A stretch of 41,938 nt of DNA. It comes from Prosthecobacter sp. GTDB taxonomy: Bacteria > Verrucomicrobiota > Verrucomicrobiia > Verrucomicrobiales > Verrucomicrobiaceae. The DNA is taken from contig JAIPJY010000058.1 of assembly GCA_021733925.1 (NCBI GenBank), positions 1 to 41,938 of the forward strand, read 5' to 3'. Below the pieces are notes generated by a model. It saw nothing but the letters and a program-made list of their open reading frames with translations, made no database searches and was not told the DNA's origin. The stretch's first letter is position 1, and the number at the start of each line of letters is the position of its first letter. Shown piece after piece: positions 7,788-16,222 of the stretch. A program made the translations under genes and the position numbers.

Positions 7788-8186
7788 ATGAGGCGATATT
7801 TAATCGGATTGATCCTGGGCTTGGCGCTGACGGCGATTTTCGCTGTGGTGTATCTCTTCTCCCCTCGTCGTGATGCGGAAGTGGCTTTGGGAGTGAGGTG
7901 GCTGCCATGGTCGGAGCGCAACCTCCTGGTTAGCCGGGATGTGTGGGCTGGCTATGTGGTGAGGGGCTACATCGAGGTCTCGCCCGAGGATTTTGAGCGC
8001 CTTTTAAGTTCGCGCGCCTATGAGCGCAGCGACCATCCAGAATTCACACTCTCCGAGGAGCCTCTGCCTACGGGGAGAAATCTGACCTCTGCCATTTCTT
8101 ACTATTGGGTTCAGGGAGACTCACGTTGTGAACTGAAATGCGATGGGACGCGGTCATGGATTTGGTTTTTGTATTCCACGGATTGA
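7788..8186 (+). CDS. Hypothetical single-pass membrane protein, 132 residues
   Basis: Not recognised. One N-terminal membrane segment (MRRYLIGLILGLALTAIFAVVYLF) precedes a basic stop (SPRRD), so the rest is probably periplasmic. The soluble part contains GYIEVSPEDFERLLSSRAYER and ends SWIWFLYSTD. Two Cys occur close together (SRCELKC) and could form a disulfide. It begins 6 bp after the preceding unknown gene and probably shares its mRNA. Confidence 0.7.
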   Translation: MRRYLIGLILGLALTAIFAVVYLFSPRRDAEVALGVRWLPWSERNLLVSRDVWAGYVVRGYIEVSPEDFERLLSSRAYERSDHPEFTLSEEPLPTGRNLTSAISYYWVQGDSRCELKCDGTRSWIWFLYSTD

Positions 8187-8252
8187 GGCGAATTCGGCTG
8201 ACTGCCATTGAGCTCTCTGAAAGCGCCTGCCGTTCAGTCGCGTAGCGATGTG

Positions 8253-9653
8253 ATGATGTTTCGCACACTTGCCTGCTTTCTGGTCGTGGCTTCCCTGCAT
8301 GCAGCGGATCCCGTTTCGCTTTTCATCGAGGGCTACGCGGGACAGCGCAGCATCGCGCAGGGGGAGGAAATTCCGATTCATGTAAGCACGACGGCGGCGA
8401 AGTATGAGATCGAGGTGGCGCGGCTGGGGGCGGTGCGGGAGGTGGTGTGGAAGAAGAGTGATGTGCCGGGTGTTGCGTATCCCGTGCCAGAAGATGCCTC
8501 GGCGAATGGGTGCCGCTGGCCGGAGAGTGTGCGAGTGCCGAGCACGACGGCGTGGAAGTCGGGCTACTATGAGGTGGTCTTCCGTGCAGCGGATGCAGGT
8601 GGCAAATGGACACATCGCGGCAAACGTACGGCGGAGAGCAGCGCGTGGTTCATCGTGCGTGAGGCGAAGCCGGGCACGACTTCAAAGATCTTGCTGCAGC
8701 TTTGCACGAACACCTACAACGCGTACAACAACTGGGGCGGCTTCTCGGTGTATGCTTACAACAGTCTGTCGAACAATCAGGGGCATCGCGTGAGCTTTGA
8801 GCGGCCCTGCCCTTCGCAGTTTGCGCGGTGGGAACTGCCCTTTGTGCAGTGGGCGGAGAAAAATGGCTATGCGTTGGAATTCGCTGCGAATGAGGATCTG
8901 GAATTTCGTCCGGAGTTGCTAAAGAGTTACAAGCTGGTGCTGAGTGTGGGCCATGATGAGTACTGGAGCACACCGATGCGTGACCACCTGGAAGGCTGGA
9001 TCGGCCAAGGGGGCAATGTGGCTTTTTTCAGCGGGAACACGTGCTGCTGGCAGATCCGCACGGAGGACGAAGGGCGCGCCTTCACGTGCTGCAAGCAGAA
9101 CTACCACCTCGATCCTGTGTTTGCCTCGCGCGATTTCAAAACACTGAGCACGGCGTGGAGCCACCATCTGCTGAAGCGGCCTGAGAACGAACTGACCGGG
9201 GTCGGCTTTCTGTGGGGTGGGTATCGCAAAAGCCATGGGCAGTTCATGACTGATCCGGCGGAGTATGAGGTACACCGCCCGGACCACTGGGTGCTGGCGG
9301 GCAGCGGCCTGAAGCGTGGAGACAAGTTCGGAGGGAAGGACACGATCGTCGGTTATGAATGCGATGGCTGTGAACTCGAATGGAAGAAAGGCCTGCCATT
9401 TCCGACTTTCAAGGATGGCACGCCGAAGACTTTTGAAGTGCTGGCCACCTGCCCGGCACGCTGGCACCCTGATGATGCGGAGTGGTATGAGAAGTGGGAG
9501 ATCGGCCGCACGGGCGCAGCCTGCCTGGGACTCTACACGCGTGGTGGCACTGTCTTCACGGCCGGCACGACTGACTGGGCGCATGGCCTGCAGGGTGGTG
9601 ACGCAGCCGTGATACGCATCACACAGAATGTGCTGGAACGACTGTCAAAATAA
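8253..9653 (+). CDS. Secreted N,N-dimethylformamidase beta-subunit-like protein
   Basis: Exported protein of about 466 residues. A signal peptide (MMFRTLACFLVVASLHA, cleaved before ADP) leads to an Ig-like beta domain (about 20-135). A large C-terminal domain similar to the catalytic beta subunit of N,N-dimethylformamidase follows. It is recognisable by NTYNAYNNWGGFSVYAYN, then LVLSVGHDEYWSTPMRDHLEGWIGQGGN and NVAFFSGNTCCWQIR. In characterised DMFase the subunit binds iron in a Tyr/Glu/Glu site; I cannot assign those residues here. Family members in Verrucomicrobiota and Planctomycetes are mostly of unknown substrate. The start is ATG 8253 (a second ATG at 8256), chosen for the signal peptide; a TTG at 8208 would put 15 residues before it. 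It lies 66 bp after the membrane-protein gene, possibly its own unit. Confidence 0.8.
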   Translation: MMFRTLACFLVVASLHAADPVSLFIEGYAGQRSIAQGEEIPIHVSTTAAKYEIEVARLGAVREVVWKKSDVPGVAYPVPEDASANGCRWPESVRVPSTTAWKSGYYEVVFRAADAGGKWTHRGKRTAESSAWFIVREAKPGTTSKILLQLCTNTYNAYNNWGGFSVYAYNSLSNNQGHRVSFERPCPSQFARWELPFVQWAEKNGYALEFAANEDLEFRPELLKSYKLVLSVGHDEYWSTPMRDHLEGWIGQGGNVAFFSGNTCCWQIRTEDEGRAFTCCKQNYHLDPVFASRDFKTLSTAWSHHLLKRPENELTGVGFLWGGYRKSHGQFMTDPAEYEVHRPDHWVLAGSGLKRGDKFGGKDTIVGYECDGCELEWKKGLPFPTFKDGTPKTFEVLATCPARWHPDDAEWYEKWEIGRTGAACLGLYTRGGTVFTAGTTDWAHGLQGGDAAVIRITQNVLERLSK

Positions 9654-9745
9654 GGTGGCGAACATGGCGGTTAGAGAGCATCTTACGCTCAGGATCACGC
9701 AAGATGCGTGAAGCCACTCGAGAGATGGAATACGATCTAGCAGTC

Positions 9746-10012
9746 ATGAATCCTCAAACACCACCGCACGCAGCCGAGCTCTCCCTTCATCAAACCCTGA
9801 AGCGTGTTGAAGATTATGTGCGTGAGGAACCCACGAAGGCTGTGGTAGTGGCGCTTGGGACAGGGCTTGTTCTAAACTTGCTTCCCACGCGCATGCTGGC
9901 CGGAGTGACGGCCAGCCTCGCGACCCGACTGCTCCCGCCGGTGCTCCTCGGACTGGGCGTTCTTAAAGCCTTTGAAATATGCTGTGAAAAAGAGGATGCC
10001 CGGGTGCCTTGA
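9746..10012 (+). CDS. Small DUF883/YqjD-like membrane protein
   Basis: About 88 residues. A short amphipathic helix (LHQTLKRVEDYVREEPTKAVVVALGTGLVLNLLP) with the EEPTKAV-A-G arrangement typical of DUF883/YqjD ribosome-associated inner-membrane proteins leads into one or two hydrophobic segments (LLPPVLLGLGVLKAFEI). The start at ATG 9746 gives the family-like N-terminus; ATG at 9725 and upstream codons are possible. An imperfect inverted repeat GCATCTT/AAGATGC lies just before it (9678-9707). The role in these bacteria is unknown; YqjD-type proteins are stress-linked in E. coli. Confidence 0.65.
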   Translation: MNPQTPPHAAELSLHQTLKRVEDYVREEPTKAVVVALGTGLVLNLLPTRMLAGVTASLATRLLPPVLLGLGVLKAFEICCEKEDARVP

Positions 10013-10048
10013 GCCGATTGGGTTCGTTTTAACCCAGCGCTTATTTTT

Positions 10049-10330
10049 TCACAGCAGAGGACTGTCATCGCCCAGAAGCAGCAGCACCGGTTCAGGATCG
10101 TCTGCCAGATTGTCCCAATGCAGGCTGCCATCTGGTTTCACACAGGGTGGAGGATCACGCGGATGGTACAGCGCGCGCACTCCTGAGAGTTGCGCTCCGC
10201 CCAGGTGACCACCCAGCACAACGCTCTGCTTCACCAAAAGCCGCAGGCACTGGCAGGTGTCCCTCCAAGGACAGTCCAGAGAGCATTCCAGGTTGGTGGC
10301 GTGCTTTTTCATGGTCGGAATGTTGCACAT
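10049..10330 (-). CDS. Small Cys-rich hypothetical protein
   Basis: 93 residues, not recognised. Codon third positions are strongly G/C as in neighbouring genes, and the translation is well balanced, which supports real coding. Four Cys cluster near the N-terminus (ECSLDCPWRDTCQCLR), followed by LGGHLGGAQLSGVRALYHPRDPPPC, suggesting a small metal- or disulfide-stabilised domain. An internal ATG at 10312 (MKKHATN) may be the true start. It is convergent with the DUF883-like gene (36-bp gap), and the next minus-strand gene is at 10428. Confidence 0.5.
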   Translation of the reverse strand: MCNIPTMKKHATNLECSLDCPWRDTCQCLRLLVKQSVVLGGHLGGAQLSGVRALYHPRDPPPCVKPDGSLHWDNLADDPEPVLLLLGDDSPLL

Positions 10331-10427
10331 TCATCAAGCGCGTTTCGCCGCGCTGTGTCCATGCGTAATACCACGTCCCTGCCCATACTACATTCCAGTA
10401 GGATGCGAAGCTGGCGGCTCGTTTTGA

Positions 10428-11363
10428 TCAATCGGCCGCGCCTTGATTCAAGGTGAGGGCCATGTAGGCGGCGTAGAGGACCAGCAGCAGCATGCCGCGC
10501 CAGCGGGGAATGTGACCGCCGCGCCCAGGGATGATCAGCAGGGTGGTCACGGCGCCGAAGAGCAGGCTCGGCAGAATCTCGCGCAGGTTCACGGCATACG
10601 GATGGATCATTGCCGCCACGGCAGCCACGAGGAGCACATTGAAGATGTTGCTGCCAAGGATGTTGCCCAGTCCCACATCATGATGGCCGCGCATGCGGGC
10701 GATGAGCGTGGTGGCCAGCTCCGGCGTGCTGGTGGCCAGGGCCACAACGACTGCGCCCACAATGAAGGGGCTCCAGCCGAGCGCGGTGGCCACGCCTTTG
10801 CCGCCATGCACGACGAACTGCGCCGCGCCGATGAGCATGCCAAGACCTAGCAGGCTGAAGCCGAGCATCCTGATCACAGGAATTTTTTCCACAGAGATGG
10901 CACGTGTTGCCGCATGGGCACGGGCATGGCGGACCACCACCATCATCCAAGCGAAGAAGCAGGCCATCATGATCGCGGCATCCTGGCGTGAGAACCAGCC
11001 GTCCATGAGCAGCACGTAGACAAGGCCCGGCACCAGCAGGGAGATGAACCAGTCCCGCCGCACACCGCCGTCCTCGGCCTTCATGCCGGAGAGCGCCACG
11101 ACGACAGCGAGCACCAGCGATACATTGACGACATTGCTGCCGAGTACATCTCCCAGTGAGATTTGCGGAACGCCAGCGAACGCAGCATCGATGGCCACCA
11201 TCAGCTCCGGTGACGAGGTGCCAAACGCCGCCACGGTGACGCCGATGACAGCCGTGGGCCAGCGAGCCCAGGCGGCGAGGCCGATGCCACCTCTCACAAA
11301 GAATTCGCCACCGAACCAGGCGAGCACGACACCGGCGAGGAGATACAGAATGGATTCAGTCAT
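10428..11363 (-). CDS. Calcium/sodium antiporter, CaCA family (YrbG-like)
   Basis: Inner-membrane cation/Ca2+ exchanger of about 311 residues with roughly ten hydrophobic segments in two inverted halves. Both alpha repeats are present: VIGVTVAAFGTSSPELMVAI with LGDVLGSNVVNV in the first half, and VGAVVVALATSTPELATTLI with LGNILGSNIFNVLLV in the second. The acidic residues in the two PEL motifs bind the ion in characterised exchangers. The start is ATG 11363; a longer frame upstream lacks membrane character. It is next to a P2-type ATPase on the other side of a dehydrogenase gene, so this stretch may serve Ca2+ or Na+ handling. Confidence 0.92.
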   Translation of the reverse strand: MTESILYLLAGVVLAWFGGEFFVRGGIGLAAWARWPTAVIGVTVAAFGTSSPELMVAIDAAFAGVPQISLGDVLGSNVVNVSLVLAVVVALSGMKAEDGGVRRDWFISLLVPGLVYVLLMDGWFSRQDAAIMMACFFAWMMVVVRHARAHAATRAISVEKIPVIRMLGFSLLGLGMLIGAAQFVVHGGKGVATALGWSPFIVGAVVVALATSTPELATTLIARMRGHHDVGLGNILGSNIFNVLLVAAVAAMIHPYAVNLREILPSLLFGAVTTLLIIPGRGGHIPRWRGMLLLVLYAAYMALTLNQGAAD

Positions 11364-11448
11364 AGATGTCAGGGGTTGCGGCTCACCCCTCGCCAAGAGC
11401 GAATGCTGCGGCAAGTGCGATCGCCGCGTGTTTTTGCAATGGACGCCT

Positions 11449-12276
11449 TCAACGCTGCCCGATCACGCTGAAGTCGAGATCTCCTTTGCCGGAGTCCACA
11501 CCGGCGCGCATCTCCGCTGCGGTGCATTCGAGCGCAGGCGTGCTGAGCATGGCCTCGGCGGCGAGTTCGCGGGCGAAGTCGGCGTCCTTGAGCATGTTGC
11601 GGAGGGCGAAGTGGGGCTCGAAGTCGCTTTTGATGATGGCGGGCAGCTTCATGCCGATGAGCGTGGAGAAGTTGGCGTTCGACTCCAGCGCCTCGTGCAG
11701 GCGTTCGAGCGGGATGCCATTGGCCTTGGTGATGTCTGCGGCCTCGGCCACGGCTTCCATGATCACGGCGGAGACGAGATTGGTAACGATCTTGAGCACC
11801 ATCGCATCGCCAATGGCGCCGAGAGGGAGGATCTTGGCGGCACTGGCGGCGAGCACGGGTCTGGCGCGCTCAAGCAGCAGATCACTGCCGCCGATGTAGT
11901 AGCAGAGCTTGCCGTTCTGAGCCGCCATCCTGCTGCCGGTGAAGGGGGCATCGAGAAATGCCGCGCCGGTTGCTTCGACGAGCTGTGCGGCCTCCAGTGT
12001 GGCCCTTTTACTCACGGTGGCGTGATTCATGATGAGATGACCGGCCTTGAGAGCGGGCAGCATGTCTTCAATCGCTTCGATCAGCGCGGCGCTGTCGCGC
12101 ACGAAGATTTGGATGATGCCAGCGGCTTCGGCCACTTCACGCGGTGAAGCGAGGAAGTTTGGGACGGGGCGTGCGCTGCGGCTCCAGACAAAGACCTCGT
12201 GACCTGCTTTGCGCAGGTTGTCCGCCACACGACTGCCGATGATGCCGAGTCCGAGAATGCCAACGTTTTGTTTCAT
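11449..12276 (-). CDS. NAD(P)-dependent beta-hydroxyacid dehydrogenase family protein
   Basis: 275-residue oxidoreductase of the 3-hydroxyisobutyrate dehydrogenase/GLYR1 group. The N-terminal Rossmann motif is GILGLGIIGSRVADNLRKAG. A substrate loop corresponds to the DAPxSG motif (LDAPFTGSRMAAQNGKLCYY). The catalytic Lys lies in GDAMVLKIVTNLVSA at about residue 171, where the family usually has GxGxxxKxxxN; the first part of that motif is altered (GAIGDAM). Size is typical. The substrate cannot be told; members reduce succinic semialdehyde, glyoxylate or tartronate semialdehyde. It is divergent from the P-type ATPase across 87 bp and is followed, 85 bp on, by the Na+/Ca2+ exchanger on the same strand. 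Confidence 0.88.
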   Translation of the reverse strand: MKQNVGILGLGIIGSRVADNLRKAGHEVFVWSRSARPVPNFLASPREVAEAAGIIQIFVRDSAALIEAIEDMLPALKAGHLIMNHATVSKRATLEAAQLVEATGAAFLDAPFTGSRMAAQNGKLCYYIGGSDLLLERARPVLAASAAKILPLGAIGDAMVLKIVTNLVSAVIMEAVAEAADITKANGIPLERLHEALESNANFSTLIGMKLPAIIKSDFEPHFALRNMLKDADFARELAAEAMLSTPALECTAAEMRAGVDSGKGDLDFSVIGQR

Positions 12277-12363
12277 GCCACGCCCTTAGCGCGCATTTGC
12301 CATTGCGCAACCCATGGGGAGAATTCCCCATGGCAGATGTCGTGATCGGAATTATGGTTCGCG

Positions 12364-15036
12364 ATGCAGGAATTTCCATCGCTCATCTGGCACGCGGCAG
12401 AATCTCGAACGATTGTGGCAGCGCTGGAGAGCGACGCACATGCGGGACTGAGCGGCAGCGAGGCGGCTGAGCGTCTGAAGCAGCATGGGTTGAACGAACT
12501 TCCCAAGGACAAGCACAAGCCGATGTGGCGGGTGTTTGCATCGCAGTTCGCGAGTCCCTTGATTTACATTTTGTTCGTCGCGGCGGTGATCTCTTTTGCA
12601 ATGGGGCATGCCAGTGACGCGGTGGTGATCCTGGTGGTCGTGCTGATCAATGCACTCATCGGCGCTGTGCAGGAGGGCCGGGCGGAGCATTCCATGACGG
12701 CGCTGCGCAAGCTTTCGGCGCTGAAGGTGCGCGTCGTTCGGGATGGAAAGGAATCGATCATCGAAGCACGGGAACTGGTGCCGGGAGACATCCTGCTGCT
12801 CGGCGCTGGAGATCAGGTGGGGGCCGATGCGCGACTGCTGGAAGCGGCAGCCTTGGAAGCCACCGAAGCTGAACTCACAGGGGAGTCGCTGCCGGTTTCG
12901 AAAAACACCGAGGTGGTGCCTGAGGACGCTGGGCTGGGTGACCGCAGGAGCATGATTTACTCCGGCACGCACCTCACCGCAGGTCGTGGTCGCGCGATGG
13001 TGGTGGCCACGGGCCTGCAAACCGAGGTGGGGAAGATTGCCAGCCTCACGTCAACGGCGGAGGAACCCCAAACGCCGCTGGAAGCCCGGCTCAAGCAGTT
13101 TGGAAACTGGCTGGTGGTCGCCTCCATCGTGCTTTTTGTCTTGATCCTCGCTTTCGGCCTGCTGCGGGGCATTCCCTTTGTGACGATTTTCATGGTGGCC
13201 ATCAGTCAGATGGTTTCGATGGTGCCGGAGGGTCTGCCTGTGGCCATGACGATCGCGCTGGCGGTCGGAATGCAGCGAATGGCGCGCCGAGGGGCCATCG
13301 TGCGGCGTCTCGCTGCGGTGGAGACGCTTGGGTCCACCAGCATCATCTGCAGTGACAAGACGGGCACACTCACGAAAAATGAGATGACTGTCACGACACT
13401 GATTCTGCCGGATGGTCGTGAAATCGAAGCTACGGGGGCGGGATATTCGCCTGAAGGAGAGCTGCTCGATACCCGCGAAGACGATGCCGCGCTGAGGGCT
13501 TTGCTGGAGGCGATCACGCTTTGCAATGATGCGAATCTCGTGCCGCCCGAGGCGGAAGAAACACGGTGGAGACCCTTGGGGGATCCGACTGAGGCGGCTT
13601 TGCTGACGGTTGCACTCAAAGGTGGTGTGGAACCCGAGACGCTGCGCCATGAGTGGCCGCGCCAGGCGGAGATTCCCTTCGACTCAGCGGTGAAGATGAT
13701 GGCCACGCAGCATGGCCGAGATGGAAAGTGTCGGGTGCTGATCAAGGGGGCGCCCGAGAAGCTGCTGGATCTGTGCGATCCTGAGACACTGGATCTGGCA
13801 CAGGTTCATCAAACGTCCGAAAAACTCGCCAAGCAGGCGCTCCGTGTGCTCGCTGTGGCGGAGGTGTACGACATGCCACTTGATGAAGAGGCCGGTTTTG
13901 AACCCTGGAGCGGGCGACTGCGTTTTCTGGGTCTGCTGGGACAAATGGATCCACCGCGTGATGAGGTGAAGGCGGCCGTGGCCGAGTGTCTGGCGGCGGG
14001 CATCAGGCCAGTGATGGTCACCGGAGATCACAAGGCCACCGGGCTTGCCATCGCGACCGAGCTGGGCATCGCGAAGCCCGAAGACATCGCCCTGGACAGT
14101 GCGGAACTCGAAGCGATGTCCGAGGCTGATCTGTGCGCCAGTTTGGAACGAATCTCCGTTTTTGCGCGGGTGCAACCGGCGCAGAAGCTGCGCATCGTCA
14201 AAGCCTTCCAGTCACAGAAACAGGTCGTCGCCATGACCGGAGACGGCGTCAATGACGCTCCGGCGCTCGCAGCGGCGGATGTCGGCGTGGCCATGGGCAT
14301 CACCGGCACGGAGGTGGCCAAGGGCGCGGCGAAGATCGTGATCACGGATGACAACTTCGCCACCATCGTCAAGGCCATCGAGGAAGGCCGGCTCGTGTAT
14401 CAGAACCTCAAGAAGGTGGTGCTGTTCCTGTTTGCCACCTCCATCGATGAAGTCCTCGTGCTGCTGCTGGCGTTGCTGTGCGGCTACCCGCTGCCGCTGG
14501 CGGCGGTGCAGATCCTGTGGATCAACATCGTGACCGAAGGCGCGGTCACGGTGAATCTGATCATGGAAGGCCTGGAGGGCGATGAAATGCGCCGCCTGCC
14601 CACGCCGATGAATGAGCAACTCATCACACGGCCGATGCTCCAACGGCTGCTGCTCATGGTCAGCACCTCGGTGGTGGCCATCTTTGGTTTCTTCCTGTGG
14701 CGGGAGGCCAGCGGCGTTCCGTTTGCACTCGTGCAGACGGAGACGTTCACACTGATCGCAGTGACCCAGTGGTTCAATGTTCTCAACTGTCGCAGCGCCA
14801 CCCAATCCTCCATCAGCCTCGATGTGCTGCGCAATCGGTGGATCGTCGGCGGCCTCATCCTTGGCAACGCGCTGCACATCCTCGTCATCTATACCGAACC
14901 GATGAACCGGATTTTCCACACGGTGCCGATCCCGCTGGCGGATGTCGTTCTACTTGGTCTCATCGGCAGCAGCGTGCTGTGGGCCGAAGAAATCAGGAAG
15001 TGGTGGGCACGGCGTCAAGGGGCCGGTTCAGCGTGA
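12364..15036 (+). CDS. Cation-transporting P-type ATPase, P2 (PMCA/PacL-like)
   Basis: 890-residue inner-membrane pump with the N-terminal cation-ATPase domain. Motifs in order are TGESLPVSK (actuator), MVPEGLP in M4, CSDKTGTLTKNEM with the phosphorylated Asp, KGAPEKLLD (nucleotide domain), MVTGDHKATGLA, and MTGDGVNDAPALAAADVG. PEGLP in M4 and a chain of about 890 residues fit Ca2+-type P2A or Na+-type P2 pumps. M5 has ATSIDEVLVLLLAL. M6 reads LWINIVTEGAVTVNLIMEG, with Glu where most P2A pumps have the ion-binding Asp of NxxTDG, so ion choice is uncertain. The 3' end overlaps the convergent parvulin gene by 22 bp. The ATG lies 87 bp from the divergent dehydrogenase; no strong ribosome-binding site. 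Confidence 0.93.
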   Translation: MQEFPSLIWHAAESRTIVAALESDAHAGLSGSEAAERLKQHGLNELPKDKHKPMWRVFASQFASPLIYILFVAAVISFAMGHASDAVVILVVVLINALIGAVQEGRAEHSMTALRKLSALKVRVVRDGKESIIEARELVPGDILLLGAGDQVGADARLLEAAALEATEAELTGESLPVSKNTEVVPEDAGLGDRRSMIYSGTHLTAGRGRAMVVATGLQTEVGKIASLTSTAEEPQTPLEARLKQFGNWLVVASIVLFVLILAFGLLRGIPFVTIFMVAISQMVSMVPEGLPVAMTIALAVGMQRMARRGAIVRRLAAVETLGSTSIICSDKTGTLTKNEMTVTTLILPDGREIEATGAGYSPEGELLDTREDDAALRALLEAITLCNDANLVPPEAEETRWRPLGDPTEAALLTVALKGGVEPETLRHEWPRQAEIPFDSAVKMMATQHGRDGKCRVLIKGAPEKLLDLCDPETLDLAQVHQTSEKLAKQALRVLAVAEVYDMPLDEEAGFEPWSGRLRFLGLLGQMDPPRDEVKAAVAECLAAGIRPVMVTGDHKATGLAIATELGIAKPEDIALDSAELEAMSEADLCASLERISVFARVQPAQKLRIVKAFQSQKQVVAMTGDGVNDAPALAAADVGVAMGITGTEVAKGAAKIVITDDNFATIVKAIEEGRLVYQNLKKVVLFLFATSIDEVLVLLLALLCGYPLPLAAVQILWINIVTEGAVTVNLIMEGLEGDEMRRLPTPMNEQLITRPMLQRLLLMVSTSVVAIFGFFLWREASGVPFALVQTETFTLIAVTQWFNVLNCRSATQSSISLDVLRNRWIVGGLILGNALHILVIYTEPMNRIFHTVPIPLADVVLLGLIGSSVLWAEEIRKWWARRQGAGSA

Positions 15037-16070
15037 TCAATGACCTCGGCGTGATACAAGACCGACTGCGGCGAGTTCTCCCGGAGTTCGGCGATGAGAC
15101 TCTTCACCGCCTCCGCGCGCTGTTTGCTGGTGAGCAGCGCGGTGATCTCGACTTTCGCTTCAGCCAAAGCCGGCAGTCGTGAGGCATGGCGCTCCAGCAC
15201 GATGATGAGGTGCCAGCCGAGCTGCGTCTGCACCGGCTCGCTGAAGTGGCCGATCTTGAGGTTTTGAACTGCGGCGATGAAATCCGCCGGCATACGCTCC
15301 GGGGTGAACCAGCCGAGGTCGCCGCCCAAGGACTTGCTGCGAGCATCCTCGGAATGTTCCTTCGCCAGTTGAGCAAAGGTTTTCTCCTTCGCCAGAAGCT
15401 GGCGCTGGATCTCACGGATCTCCGCCAGGCGGTCAGGCTTCGTTTGGTCGTGCCGGGTGAGGAAAATGTGCGCCGCATGGTGAGCCTGAGGGATGCGCAG
15501 TGTCTCCTTGAACTGGTCATACCACGCACGCAGGTCCTGCTGGGTCATCTCTTTGAGGCGAGGCTGAATTTTCTCTGCGATCCACGCTTCATCGAGCTGC
15601 GCGTCGTAGATTCGGGCCTGCAGTGACTGGGGAGTCAGACGTTGAGCGGCCAGGCGACGAGGAAACTCCGCTGCATCGGCGAACTGACGCTGCATTATCT
15701 CTGCCTCGCGCTTCGCAGCGGCCTTCGATCCCCCCGTGTCTGGGCCGCTCGCGCTGCGACTGGCACGCAGGATGCGGTCGTTTACCAAATTCTCCAGAGC
15801 CAGCCAGCGCGTCTGCTTGCGCTCTTCCGGACTGAGACTGGCCCATGCTTTGTTGCGCTTCCAGAGCTGCTCCCGCATGGCCTCCTCCAGATCCAGCCGA
15901 GTGATCGGCAGGCCAAATACTTCCGCCGCCACACCCCCGCCCTGCCCCCGTCCCTGCATGATCCGCGTATGCAGCGGCCCCTTGAAGACGAACAAGTCCG
16001 CCAGGAGGTAGCAGGCTGCGATGGACGAGACGACAAGCCACCACGGAAAGCGCTGGAGCGAACGGGACAT
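15015..16070 (-). CDS. Membrane-anchored parvulin-type peptidyl-prolyl isomerase
   Basis: About 351 residues. A cytoplasmic basic N-terminus and one membrane anchor (WWLVVSSIAACYLLADLFVF) precede a SurA/PpiD-like helical region (VFGLPITRLDLEEAMREQLW). A parvulin domain runs from about 205 to 310 (AAHIFLTRHDQ, FAQLAKEHSEDARSKSLGGDLGWFTPERMP, IGHFSEPVQTQLGWHLIIVLE). The GGDLGWF and GWHLI signatures are complete. It probably folds exported proteins at the outer face of the inner membrane. The start is ATG 16070 (GTG 16073 directly before it). The last 22 bp overlap the convergent P-type ATPase gene. Confidence 0.9.
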   Translation of the reverse strand: MSRSLQRFPWWLVVSSIAACYLLADLFVFKGPLHTRIMQGRGQGGGVAAEVFGLPITRLDLEEAMREQLWKRNKAWASLSPEERKQTRWLALENLVNDRILRASRSASGPDTGGSKAAAKREAEIMQRQFADAAEFPRRLAAQRLTPQSLQARIYDAQLDEAWIAEKIQPRLKEMTQQDLRAWYDQFKETLRIPQAHHAAHIFLTRHDQTKPDRLAEIREIQRQLLAKEKTFAQLAKEHSEDARSKSLGGDLGWFTPERMPADFIAAVQNLKIGHFSEPVQTQLGWHLIIVLERHASRLPALAEAKVEITALLTSKQRAEAVKSLIAELRENSPQSVLYHAEVIDHAEPAP

Positions 16071-16222
16071 CACAATTCCGAGCCTAGGACAGCCCCAGCC
16101 GATGGCAAGCCAGTGCTTTTGCTAACAAACCAGGTGCATCCACCCTGTAAGAATGTATATTTTCATAATAATCACAAAATAAACCTAGATTTATTGAGCC
16201 TCTGCCATAAATTTCATACATC

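Noticed and set aside
11044-12147. 367-codon plus-strand open frame
   Set aside because: It lies antisense to the exchanger and dehydrogenase genes, whose motifs are clear; its length reflects high GC.
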